Positions 25,501-31,892 of a stretch of 47,547 nucleotides of DNA are shown piece by piece. The notes under the pieces were generated by a model. That model was given only the letters and a program-made list of their open reading frames with translations, made no database searches and was not told where the DNA came from. How positions within the stretch are numbered: the stretch's first letter is position 1; each line of letters starts with the position of its first letter. Origin of the DNA: Candidatus Micrarchaeaceae archaeon. GTDB lineage: Archaea; Micrarchaeota; Micrarchaeia; Micrarchaeales; Micrarchaeaceae. Both the position numbers and the translations under genes were made by a program. The stretch spans positions 1 to 47,547 of the forward strand of contig DAIDAQ010000007.1 of assembly GCA_027310535.1 (NCBI GenBank). Reading direction: 5' to 3'.

Positions 25501-26132
25501 GCCTCTCGGACCACGTGATAAAGATAGAGCTCAGGAAGTCAAAGGAGGGTGCGAGGAGCGTAAAGGATGTGCGCATCAGGTTCGTCCACATAAGGAATCT
25601 TGCCATAAAGGGCGTGAAGGGCATCAGCAAGGTGAACATCGAGCAGGACAGCGACGGCGCATTCTACCTCATGGCACTGGGCAGCAACATCGAAGGCATA
25701 TTGGAGGTGCCCGGGGTAGACAGGGAGCGCGTTTACAGCAACAACCCGTTCGAGGTTGCGAGGGTCTTCGGCATAGAGGCCGCGAGGACGCTGGTGATGC
25801 GCGAGTTGCATGCCACGATCCGTGATGCCGACATCACGGTGAGCATGCGTCATATAGGTCTGATCGCCGACGCGATGACTTTCACGGGCGCGATCAAGAG
25901 CATCGGAAGGCACGGGATCGTAGGTGGCAAGAACTCGGTCTTTGCCCGCGCCGCCTACGAGGAGACCGTAAAGCACTTCACCAACGCATGCATATTCGCG
26001 GAGAAGGATGCACTCTCAGGCGTTGCGGAAAACATACTGATAGGCAAGCAGATAAATGTGGGGACTGGTTCTGTAAGGCTCGGGATAAAGAAGGAGTCGC
26101 TGAAGCTGTTGCAGCATGCGGATAGTGAGTAA
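22548..26132 (+). CDS. rpoA: RNA polymerase subunit A, A' and A'' fused
   Basis: A single 1194-residue chain with the whole largest subunit. The clamp zinc sites (CKTCGGRPKTCPGHFGH; CPHC) are N-terminal. The catalytic Mg loop NADFDGDEMNLH is near 455. The trigger-loop region GEAVGTVAAQSLGEPSTQML near 855 normally begins A'' in archaea, where A' and A'' are separate genes. No stop or frame change occurs between them. The A'' jaw and a C-terminal region with SIGRHGIVGGKNSVFARA follow. No intein is apparent. GTG start, translationally coupled to rpoB1. Confidence 0.96.
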   Translation: MSDEMQAEMIDHIRFTAISPETIKKMSVAKIVVADTCNDDGYPIDGALLDQRMGVIDPGLKCKTCGGRPKTCPGHFGHIELVRPVMHPEFAKGVYLLLSATCESCHRILLNEKQIEELKPDIERIVSEEESETTTEAQGKSLNTIKRLKTVKKCPHCNAVQHKLKFERPTFFYMEGNKMKPDEIRDWMSKISNEDLALLRIDGTATRPEWFVVTTLLVPPVNIRPSITLESGERSEDDLTHKLLDIIRTNQRLEQDIDAGAPQIIIDDLWELLQYQVTTYFNNETPGVPVARHRSTRPLKTLAQRLKGKEGRVRYNLSGKRVNFSARTVITPDNNIDLNEIGVPRRIAENLSVPFYVTKWNFEPAKQFLANTSYPLVTNHISKGGIRKRVTETNRAELLAALQPGDILERQLVDGDIVLFNRQPTLHRVSMMAHRVRVLDGKTFRMHLSACIPYNADFDGDEMNLHVPQTIEAQAEAAYLMSVQKLLISARDGMPIMFCEEDTISGLYMLTKDGAFFTKDEAARMLASVGIFELPKPTRSGYLGRAIFSMILPDGLNLEAMVKGNKVVIKNGQLTEGYIGSGFVDGRGLLLLEIFDKYGYDAAQRFINNATKLSMRSVYMSGVTISLKDYYNTDEMKKSKERVIAEVKANVGAILKRYRGKAIEPLPGYTRKQTYELETFTTLNVARDMVDKALRGQLSMQNNAMLMTAIKSRGTSLNLVQTSMFLGQQSVRGERPSRGYTRRVLPYFRKNDPDPQAHGFVKSSFLNGLDFLDYYMHAMGARDSAVGKPLMTADSGYLQRRLINAMQDFYVEKDLSVRDASGAVVQTIYGGDGIDPINDSFANGRRGDEHLVVPGEAVGTVAAQSLGEPSTQMLLKTFHQAGVISTMTVRGLPRIKELVDARKVPKMPLIEIQLEKGASKSIEKASAIKKKLEEVKVRRMLSSFDEDFKSETMKLTLSRERLSLYELTEHDVLNKLSKHEGVKVSLSDHVIKIELRKSKEGARSVKDVRIRFVHIRNLAIKGVKGISKVNIEQDSDGAFYLMALGSNIEGILEVPGVDRERVYSNNPFEVARVFGIEAARTLVMRELHATIRDADITVSMRHIGLIADAMTFTGAIKSIGRHGIVGGKNSVFARAAYEETVKHFTNACIFAEKDALSGVAENILIGKQINVGTGSVRLGIKKESLKLLQHADSE

Positions 26133-26185
26133 AGCCTTATAAAGCATCACAGCCAAAATAGAGTGTCTGAATATCAGGTGCAGGA

Positions 26186-26413
26186 ATGTCGAACAACGAG
26201 CGTCCATTTGACCTTCTAAACAAGGCGGTCGGGCAGAAGGTGCTTGTCAGGCTGAAGAGCAACATGAACATACGGGGAAGGATGGCTTCCTTTGACGCGC
26301 ACATGAACATCGTGCTCGAGGAGGCAGAAGAGCTGGACGGGGGGGATACAAAGGCAAAGCTCGGCACGATCCTTTTAAGGGGTGGCAACATAATCTTCAT
26401 CTCGCCGGCCTGA
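26186..26413 (+). CDS. LSm/Sm-like archaeal protein
   Basis: A 75-residue Sm-fold protein with Sm1 (KVLVRLKSNMNIRGRMASFD) and Sm2 (GTILLRGGNIIFI) motifs. It forms heptameric rings that bind U-rich RNA and may act in RNA processing. An AGGTG-type site precedes the ATG. It lies 53 nt after rpoA, where rpl30e, nusA and rps12 often occur in other archaea. Confidence 0.93.
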   Translation: MSNNERPFDLLNKAVGQKVLVRLKSNMNIRGRMASFDAHMNIVLEEAEELDGGDTKAKLGTILLRGGNIIFISPA

Positions 26414-26417
26414 GCGC

Positions 26418-27102
26418 ATGGGCGCCCAAACAAGAGTTGTAGCTTCACTTCTGGCTGTTGCCGTAATAATGGTCATTACAATTACATTTTTGGTAGTCAA
26501 TCAGGCGCAACCACAAACCCAAATAACCTTGAATACATGGGATATGCCTACACAGTTAATAATTTGATCTTTGAACGTACAAATCTCAGCAATGGAGTAA
26601 GGCAAGTAACCTCCTAATCCGCTTATGCCAGTAGTTCAGGGCCATACGCTATTGGCGATTATACCTTCTACGCGCGGTATATATGTGCATGCTGCACAAC
26701 CGTAGTGACGAAGGCAACGGCATCTGACCCTCTCAACTATTCTGCAAGCCCAGGCGGCTCAGCAGTTCTCAATGGATCGCCTATATCGTTGACCTCCAAT
26801 TCAGGCAGCCTTCTGAAAGTTTCGCCGCTGGCGGTATCAAGCGATGGGAAGCATGCATATCTCGCTGCCGCCAATGGCGTCACTGTGATCGACACTTCGT
26901 CAATGTCCATCTTAGTTAGGGTAAACACTTTTTATTCGTTCCCATATGGCATAGGCTTATCACCTGCTGGACTATCTGTATTATACTGGCGGCTATTATA
27001 GAGGTTAAGGGCAATAGCCCGTGCCAACAGTACAGCAATAATCGCCACCATAAATGATACTGTGGTTTCGGTGCTCAATGTTTCTCCCTGCGGATAGCGG
27101 CG
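26418..27102 (+). pseudogene. Decayed YVTN-type beta-propeller secreted protein
   Basis: An ATG at 26418 opens a signal-anchor peptide (MGAQTRVVASLLAVAVIMVI), but the frame stops at codon 50. Further downstream, in other frames, propeller-like text appears: SSDGKHAYLAAANGVTVIDT, then SFPYGIGLSPAGLSVLYW, then STAIIATINDTVVSVLNVS before a stop near 27102. These fit repeated blades of YVTN surface proteins. Several frameshifts and stops make it a clear remnant. It stands between LSm and tRNA-Ala. Confidence 0.6.
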
Positions 27103-27130
27103 CTAAAGCCCCAATGCAAAGTGTGTTAAA

Positions 27131-27139
27131 GTTTTATTT
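27131..27139 (+). promoter_or_regulatory. Promoter (box A) of tRNA-Ala
   Basis: GTTTTATTT lies 25-33 nt before the first base of the tRNA, the standard TATA position for an archaeal tRNA gene. Confidence 0.5.
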
Positions 27140-27163
27140 GCAAACCACTACTTATCATTTGTT

Positions 27164-27235
27164 GGGCTTGTAGCGTAACGGTAGCGCGCCTGCATGGCAT
27201 GCAGGAGGTTGCGGGTTCAAATCCCGCCAAGTCCA
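27164..27235 (+). tRNA. tRNA-Ala (anticodon GGC)
   Basis: A complete cloverleaf. The acceptor stem GGGCTTG pairs with CAAGTCC and includes the G3-U70 pair that marks alanine tRNAs. The D stem is GCGT/GCGC, the anticodon stem CCTGC/GCAGG holds loop ATGGCAT (anticodon GGC), and the T stem is GCGGG/CCCGC with TTCAAAT. The discriminator is A at 27235 and no CCA is encoded. A T5 run follows at 27238-27242 and may end transcription. Integrase debris begins soon after, so the gene was probably an integration target. Confidence 0.95.
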
Positions 27236-27389
27236 AATTTTTCCAAGCAGAATATCTGCGGCAAGACCGTAAGCGGGTCTGGGTGCGATTACGGGAGGGA
27301 GCCGCAAGCTTCAAAACAGTTTGCGTGCGAATACGGCACGAAAACCGCATACAAAGAGTTAAAAGCAGAGTTAGATAGAACGCTGCCTC

Positions 27390-27570
27390 TTTTGCCGAAA
27401 CATTACTTGGTCGAAATCCGCATATCAGTAATATGCAGCAGTTCAGAAAGCGATTCCAGCGCAGCCGTATTCCAAAGTACGGCAGCTTGGACAAGGGCTT
27501 TACTGAACAAGAAATGGCCAAGTTCTTCAAGGTCATAGAGAATGAGAAGTTCAGGCTGTTATCCTCATAG
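27390..27570 (+). pseudogene. Tyrosine integrase fragment
   Basis: In one frame the text reads LLGRNPHISNMQQFRKRFQR, then SRIPKYGSLDKGFTEQEMAK and FFKVIENEKFRLL before a TAG at 27568-27570. This resembles the linker and start of the catalytic domain in archaeal tyrosine recombinases (KGFTEQEMxKFF). The catalytic Arg-His-Tyr part is absent. Its position right behind a tRNA gene supports an old integration site. Confidence 0.55.
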
Positions 27571-28073
27571 GCCCAATAGCTGGCGCAGCACTAAAGGCTT
27601 TTGCTACCACAGAGACGATTGTTATCCTATTCTGGGCTGCCTTGTTCGTATTCATGCTAATCTTCTACCTGCCTCTCGCTCTGCTTTCGTGGATTCTCAC
27701 TATAAGGAGGCACGGAAGCGACGAGGACGGAGTCGAGCTAGGCATGTCGTACGCCCACTACATCCAGCTCAGGCATGAGGTCGAGATGGAGGAATTGATG
27801 CTGAGAGGCGGTCGCGGCAGCGAGGCCGTATTGGTGGGCGAGAATCAAGACTACGCTCTTGACTACGCCAACGAGCCTAACCACATACTCTTATCGTGGG
27901 CGGCTCAGGTCCAGGCAAGACGGTAACGACAAAAGCCTTCATGACTAGGGCCGCGCTGAAGTACGGCCTGAAGCTTTTGATAATAGACTGGAACGGCGAA
28001 TACGAGAGCCCCGCCGATTCCATAGGCGCGACCACTTGGCACGTGCCTAAGGAGCTAAAGACCAATCCGTTCG
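27549..28073 (+). pseudogene. HerA/VirB4-like membrane ATPase, broken
   Basis: One frame gives a hydrophobic N-terminal part (VQAVILIGPIAGAALKAFAT; FVFMLIFYLPLALLSWI) and a charged linker (EMEELMLRGGRG). Near 27890 the frame shifts and continues with Walker A VGGSGPGKT and Walker B-like LKLLIIDWNGEYES, then KTNPFAL. This order (membrane helices, then a HerA/VirB4/TraG-type ATPase) is found in conjugative or mobile elements. The gene has no visible start and is cut near 28073 by transposase sequence, so it is dead. Confidence 0.6.
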
Positions 28074-28084
28074 CGCTGAGTGGC

Positions 28085-28492
28085 TCAGATGGCAATTTCT
28101 GCGAAGTCCTTCTTCAGCCTGCGCAATGCAGAACTGAACGCCGCACTGCATGAGTTCCTGATCACAATGCCAGCTCGCGTGCAGCGTTCCAGCAGAAGCG
28201 AGCACTCGCCGCCTTGCCTTTTCACAGTGACGGCCACGCCCAGCTCGCGGGTCAGCCTTGCGCTCCTCCACTGCAGCGTCCTGAAGTCCGGCAGCTTGGT
28301 GTAGCCGGAGTCAGCGAACATACTGCAGGTCTCCCTGTAACCCTTGCCTGTCATTTCCTTGACGCCCATCATCGCGAGGATCAGGCATGTTGAATGGTTG
28401 ATCGGTCTGCCCCTGCTCTTTGGCTTCATGGAACTCTCGGCTGCACGCATCAGCTTCCCCGAGACAAAAACGCGGATTTGCTGGTCCTGCAT
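28085..28492 (-). pseudogene. Transposase N-terminal fragment, IS5-like
   Basis: The reading SRGRPINHSTCLILAMMGVK, EMTGKGYRETCSMF and YTKLPDFRTLQWRSARL matches the DNA-binding front of IS5-family transposases. About 95 residues are family-like; the remaining 40 are not, and no DDE core follows. It interrupts the ATPase remnant. It is related in kind, but not obviously in sequence, to the fragments at 2417 and 18140. Confidence 0.55.
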
Positions 28493-28520
28493 GTATATGC
28501 CAATGGGAATTTACTATCCA

Positions 28521-28548
28521 CAATTATTGGACGGGCTGCCTATATATA
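28521..28548 (+). promoter_or_regulatory. 19-bp repeated element plus TATA box, copy 1
   Basis: CAATTATTGGACGGGCTGC at 28521-28539 is followed directly by CTATATATA. The same 19 bases occur at 30675-30693, also next to a TATA-like stretch. It lies 39 nt before the ATG of the Met/Tyr/Gly-rich protein gene. A position immediately upstream of TATA suggests an activator or repressor site. Confidence 0.6.
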
Positions 28549-28578
28549 GTGAATGCAGGCATCTTGTACTGTGATTAG

Positions 28579-28857
28579 ATGAAAGATGGATGGACCATGT
28601 TTGCAGTCCTACTCTCCGTGGCTGCGTTGACTTCCGTCGTGACGCTGGCTCTTGCCGGCACGTTCGGCAATGGGGGATACGCAGGAGGGTACGGGGGCAT
28701 GATGAGCAGCTATGGGTACATGGGGTACGGGGGCATGATGGGCTACGGCGGCCAGGCTGCTCAGGTGGCTGGGAATTCCACGTACTACAGTGGAATGTTG
28801 GCATACTGCGGCCGCATGATGAGCGCACTCGCAGGAACATACAACTTGAGCCAGTAA
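28579..28857 (+). CDS. Met/Tyr/Gly-rich exported or membrane-anchored small protein
   Basis: A 92-residue protein with one N-terminal hydrophobic helix (about 5-27) that can act as signal peptide or anchor. The outer part is very rich in Gly, Tyr and Met (GGYGGMMSSYGYMGYGGMMG) with one late Cys. Methionine-rich extracellular segments are often used to bind Cu(I), but that role is inferred from composition and from the YHS and P-ATPase neighbours. It is the first gene behind repeat-element copy 1. Confidence 0.6.
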   Translation: MKDGWTMFAVLLSVAALTSVVTLALAGTFGNGGYAGGYGGMMSSYGYMGYGGMMGYGGQAAQVAGNSTYYSGMLAYCGRMMSALAGTYNLSQ

Positions 28858-28881
28858 GGAGGACTGGAAATCCTTGCATGA

Positions 28882-29064
28882 ATGATTGTTGATGACGGGT
28901 GGATGGTGGGTGACAACCAGGCAATAGCCGCCGTCAATCTTGTCGCCGCTCCGGTCGTAATGGCCTTTGTCACCTTTGCATCTGGGCAGTACAACCCGAA
29001 CGCTCAGCAGTTCCACGCCATCATGCAGCGTGGTCTTGCCGGCACCGGACAAAGTAATTTATAA
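28882..29064 (+). CDS. Uncertain small ORF
   Basis: A 60-residue frame with a central hydrophobic stretch (AVNLVAAPVVMAFVTFASG). The minus strand is also open across this stretch, so the coding strand is not certain. No ribosome site or family similarity was seen. It fills the gap between the Met/Tyr/Gly-rich protein and the first YHS gene, whose own TATA (ATTTATAATAG) lies at 29058-29068. Confidence 0.2.
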   Translation: MIVDDGWMVGDNQAIAAVNLVAAPVVMAFVTFASGQYNPNAQQFHAIMQRGLAGTGQSNL

Positions 29065-29086
29065 TAGTAATAAAAAAGGTAGCAAT

Positions 29087-29242
29087 ATGAAGGCCTCAAG
29101 GGCGATATGCATGGTATGCGACATGTTCGTAAGCCAAAAGACGCATTTCAAGGCAAGGTTCAAGAGTAAGACCTATTACTTCTGCTGCGACGAGTGCAAG
29201 CATGCGTTTACCAGCAACCCTTACAGGTACACCATAAGTTGA
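29087..29242 (+). CDS. YHS-domain metal-binding protein 1
   Basis: A 51-residue protein that is a single YHS/TRASH-type domain: ICMVCDMFV, an aromatic strand FKSKTYYFCCDEC, then HAFTSNPYRY. The Cys pairs CMVC and CCDEC are the likely metal ligands. Such domains occur in copper and heavy-metal handling proteins and near P-type ATPases. It lies 4 nt before the next membrane protein gene, so an operon is likely. Confidence 0.8.
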   Translation: MKASRAICMVCDMFVSQKTHFKARFKSKTYYFCCDECKHAFTSNPYRYTIS

Positions 29243-29246
29243 TAAC

Positions 29247-29507
29247 ATGAAAGGCAATGAGTTTTCAAGGATAAGCCCGAAAGCCGCGGCGATAACAGGG
29301 GCAGCAATAGGGTTCCTGGCTTCGCTGACCATGGTTGTGTGGTACGGCATGATGGGCTTTTGGACAGGATACGGAGCAATGGGCTACACGATGGGCTTTG
29401 CGCCCTTGCTGGTCGCGCTGTTTGCCATTATAGTTGCAGTCCTGTTCGGTGCTGCCGCTGGCGGCCTGCTTGCCCTCATATACAACTGGGCGCTGATACT
29501 CAAATAG
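29247..29507 (+). CDS. Small two-helix membrane protein, DUF5676-like
   Basis: An 86-residue protein with two hydrophobic helices (about 14-38 and 50-83). The end GGLLALIYNWAL resembles small bacterial and archaeal DUF5676 membrane proteins found beside heavy-metal transport genes; the match is from memory of the pattern. Met/Trp/Tyr-rich residues (YGMMGFWTGYGAMGYTMG) line the loop. It sits between two YHS genes. Confidence 0.55.
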   Translation: MKGNEFSRISPKAAAITGAAIGFLASLTMVVWYGMMGFWTGYGAMGYTMGFAPLLVALFAIIVAVLFGAAAGGLLALIYNWALILK

Positions 29508-29515
29508 GTGTTTTG

Positions 29516-29653
29516 ATGAACGACCCAGTATGCAAGATGCCAGTGAACGACAAGTCGGCATTCAGGAGCGAGTACAAAGGTAAGTCCTACCTCTTTTGCT
29601 CCAAGCAATGTAAGGAGAAGTTTGACAAGAGCCCCGAAGCCTACGCAAGGTGA
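29516..29653 (+). CDS. YHS-domain metal-binding protein 2
   Basis: A 45-residue stand-alone YHS domain: MNDPVCKMPV, then YKGKSYLFCSKQCKEKF and KSPEAYAR. This is closer to the family consensus than copy 1. It keeps CxxC-like and FCSxxC ligands. It lies 8 nt after the membrane protein gene, in the same likely operon. Confidence 0.85.
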   Translation: MNDPVCKMPVNDKSAFRSEYKGKSYLFCSKQCKEKFDKSPEAYAR

Positions 29654-29659
29654 CGGAAG

Positions 29660-29968
29660 GTGTGGATTTATCAACGTAAGGTGTGCAAGCTGTTCGGCAT
29701 GGGCTGCGAGCTCGCCAGGCAGGGCGCCGCCGCAGCGGTGGAAAAAAGCAGGAAGGCAGTCGGCGAGATAAAGCAGAGATTATTTTGTGCATTTGCATAC
29801 AGCGTTGTACCTGTCCCTGCGGCAGCCTGTACGTCCAGTATGCTTGCTGGCATGCCTCCTGATCCTATTTATTCCGCTGTGGCCATGATGGTCAACCAGC
29901 CCGGAGGTGCGCTGGACTTCTGTGCTGCCTGGAAGATGCAAGCCAGTGCCTGCGGCAAGCATAGTTGA
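29660..29968 (+). pseudogene. C-terminal remnant of a P1B-type metal ATPase
   Basis: The 102-residue frame includes KSRKAVGEIKQRLFCAFAYS, then VVPVPAAA. It resembles the end of CopA-type ATPases, where a helix of IKQNLFWAFAYN type leads into the last membrane pair. The tail (MPPDPIYSAVAMMVNQPGGA) is only weakly similar. The ATP-binding and phosphorylation domains are absent. It could be a remnant or a new short protein built from one. Confidence 0.45.
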
Positions 29969-29989
29969 CCTGGGAACAAAGTGGTACTA

Positions 29990-30430
29990 ATGCCAAGCAA
30001 GAGAGCAAGGGAAAAAAAGAAGGGAGGGATCGTAGGCGCATTCGGTGGCATATCCGGCGCCGGCAGCGTGATATCCGCGCACAACATCTGCCATTCCGTG
30101 TGCCTGTTGGTGGTTGCGGTTCTATCTCTCTTTGGGGTGCTCGTTTCAAGCAGTGCGCTGATGTTCCTCGAGAACTATAACTTCTTGTTCTGGAGCATTG
30201 GGCTCGTCTTTTTGGCGGTTGCCATCTCCCTCTATGCAAGCAGGCCGCACTGCACATCAAAGAAGCTCATAATGGCTAATTCAGGGCTCCTTTTGGTGGG
30301 GATCCCGTCCCAGCTTGTCGGTTATTACAATCCGCTGTTCTGGATAGCTGGCGGGTTGTTGCTTACCGGCAGCATCGCATGGTACATTAAAGGCAGATTA
30401 GGTGTTAGAGATGTCAAGAAGAAAAAATGA
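29990..30430 (+). CDS. Four-helix membrane protein with CHxxC-like motif
   Basis: A 146-residue protein with a basic cytoplasmic start (MPSKRAREKKK) and four hydrophobic segments. The first membrane segment begins SAHNICHSVCLLVV, with His and two Cys spaced like a soft-metal site; another Cys (PHCTSKK) lies in a loop. Small thiol-bearing membrane proteins of this sort include mercury and copper carriers, but I cannot assign a family. It overlaps the next gene by 20 nt. Confidence 0.55.
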   Translation: MPSKRAREKKKGGIVGAFGGISGAGSVISAHNICHSVCLLVVAVLSLFGVLVSSSALMFLENYNFLFWSIGLVFLAVAISLYASRPHCTSKKLIMANSGLLLVGIPSQLVGYYNPLFWIAGGLLLTGSIAWYIKGRLGVRDVKKKK

Positions 30431-30668
30431 GAGAAAACTTGCACTGTACCTGCTTCTCGCGGGTATTCTGGCGGTAGCCGCAGTTGCGGCCTACTATTGG
30501 TATGCATCCCGCTTCGGCAGCGCCTACGCGGCGGCCATCGCATCGCAGAATGCGAGCAACGTATGTACACCACCGCAAGGTTATACGCAGGAGCAGTGGC
30601 AGCAGCACATAAGCCACCACCCAGATCAGTATGCGAAGTGCTTCAACCAATCCAACCAAACCACGTAG
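30411..30668 (+). CDS. Small exported His/Cys protein
   Basis: An 85-residue protein with a basic start, one hydrophobic helix (about 10-30), and an outer domain VCTPPQGYTQEQWQQHISHH followed by PDQYAKCF. The two Cys may pair and the three His may bind metal. I do not recognise a named family. It is coupled to the upstream membrane protein by overlap. Confidence 0.55.
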   Translation: MSRRKNERKLALYLLLAGILAVAAVAAYYWYASRFGSAYAAAIASQNASNVCTPPQGYTQEQWQQHISHHPDQYAKCFNQSNQTT

Positions 30669-30674
30669 CAATGG

Positions 30675-30703
30675 CAATTATTGGACGGGCTGCATATAAT
30701 ATC
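30675..30703 (+). promoter_or_regulatory. 19-bp repeated element plus TATA box, copy 2
   Basis: CAATTATTGGACGGGCTGC at 30675-30693 is identical to copy 1 at 28521-28539 and is followed by ATATAATATC. It stands 41 nt before the ATG at 30735 and immediately after the stop of the preceding gene. Equal layout in both copies argues for a shared control site rather than chance. Confidence 0.6.
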
Positions 30704-30734
30704 TGTGTCTACGCATACTGTTGCAGTTGATTGC

Positions 30735-30884
30735 ATGGTAAAGATATTGGAGAGGATTCTCAAGAGGAAGGACAAGGGGCAGGCAGCCACCTCCGAAGCC
30801 CAGCGGGATGATGGGCACTGTGGCAGCCATAAAGGCGCTGATAAGAAGCAGGCGGCCGGCAAGCACGGCAGCGGATGCTGTTGA
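30735..30884 (+). CDS. Small peptide with His/Cys-rich tail
   Basis: A 49-residue protein, MVKILERILKRKDKGQ followed by a tail containing DDGHCGSHKG and KHGSGCC. The N-terminal part is an amphipathic basic helix. The tail offers three Cys and three His, suggesting a metal-binding or metal-delivery peptide. The short length makes the call tentative, but the start has its own promoter element. Confidence 0.5.
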   Translation: MVKILERILKRKDKGQAATSEAQRDDGHCGSHKGADKKQAAGKHGSGCC

Positions 30885-30971
30885 TGACGTGGCGGAGCCC
30901 AGGCAGGTAATTCCGGCAGATAATAAGGTCGAGCGCCGCCAAGGCGCGGCCGTTTCCTTAATACTGCAAGA

Positions 30972-30980
30972 CTATTATAG
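30972..30980 (+). promoter_or_regulatory. Promoter of ABC transporter operon
   Basis: CTATTATAG about 60 nt before the ATP-binding subunit gene is the best TATA candidate, giving a leader of roughly 35 nt. Confidence 0.4.
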
Positions 30981-31040
30981 CTAGATGGTTAGATACCCTA
31001 ATACAGTGTATCTGCGAGCGCAGGCCCTGAAGGTTAAAGC

Positions 31041-31892
31041 ATGCACACTTTGGAACTGGAAAACGTCGACTCGGGCTACGGTGGCAAGGCCGTCCTCCAT
31101 AACATCAGCTTCAAGGCAGGGGAGCCGTCGGTGTATGTGGTGCTCGGGCCGAACGGCGCCGGCAAGACCACGCTGTTCAGGACCATTGCTGGCATACTTG
31201 AGCCGATGGGTGGGAGGGTCCTGCTAGACGGCAGAGAGCTGCAGTCGTCGGGGGAGCTCAAGGGCAGCATAAACTACCTATCGCACTACAACGCGCTACC
31301 GGAGGAGATGACAGCATACAATGCTCTGAAGTTCTACTCGAAGATGGAAGGGGGCGACCCGGACAAGGTAATTGGCATGCTGGGTCTAGAAAACATCAGG
31401 GACAAGAGGATATCTGACCTATCTCAGGGGCAGAAGAAGAGAGTCTCCATCGCAAAGGTGTTCCTCAAGGAGCGCGACCTTTATCTGCTTGACGAGCCCA
31501 CTGCCAGCCTCGACCCAGGCCTGTCGAAGGAGATACGGGACATAATCCTCAGGCTGAGCAAGGACAAGCTCGTTCTCTACTCATCGCACAACCTCTACGA
31601 GGCGACTGACATCGGCATGAACCTCATATTGGTAAAGGAAGGCAGGCTTGCTATGTTCAGCAAGATAGCCAACGTGCGGTCAAAGAGCTACAGGGTGGGC
31701 ATAAGGGCGTCAAAGGACATAACGAAGGTCGTCGCCGCAGAGAAAGACAAGAGCGGTTACTACGTGCTTACGGTATCTAGGCCGGAGGAGGCAGGCAGGG
31801 CCCTCAAGAAGATAGTAGAGAGCGGAATCCTGGTGACTGAGATGCGCGAGCTAGACAATCCGTTGCAGGGGCTGTTCGGTAAGGAGCGGTGA
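31041..31892 (+). CDS. ABC transporter ATP-binding subunit
   Basis: A 283-residue ATPase of the ABC-2 exporter type. Walker A GPNGAGKT is at 36-43, the signature LSQGQ at 127-131, Walker B LYLLDE at 147-152 and the switch His183 in SSHN. The Q-loop Gln is not obvious (NYLSHYNALPEE). A C-terminal domain of about 70 residues follows. It overlaps the permease gene by 4 nt. The substrate is unknown; placement in a metal-handling island does not prove a metal role. Confidence 0.93.
   Translation: MHTLELENVDSGYGGKAVLHNISFKAGEPSVYVVLGPNGAGKTTLFRTIAGILEPMGGRVLLDGRELQSSGELKGSINYLSHYNALPEEMTAYNALKFYSKMEGGDPDKVIGMLGLENIRDKRISDLSQGQKKRVSIAKVFLKERDLYLLDEPTASLDPGLSKEIRDIILRLSKDKLVLYSSHNLYEATDIGMNLILVKEGRLAMFSKIANVRSKSYRVGIRASKDITKVVAAEKDKSGYYVLTVSRPEEAGRALKKIVESGILVTEMRELDNPLQGLFGKER

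Noticed and set aside
28609..29052. Minus-strand frame containing GAGKTT
   Set aside because: The Walker-like string stands alone, without other nucleotide-binding motifs, and the frame is antisense to the Met/Tyr/Gly-rich gene.
30932..30952. GC-rich hairpin (GCGCC, GCCAA, GGCGC) before the ABC transporter
   Set aside because: A short 5-bp stem with no T-run is not enough to call a terminator or riboswitch.
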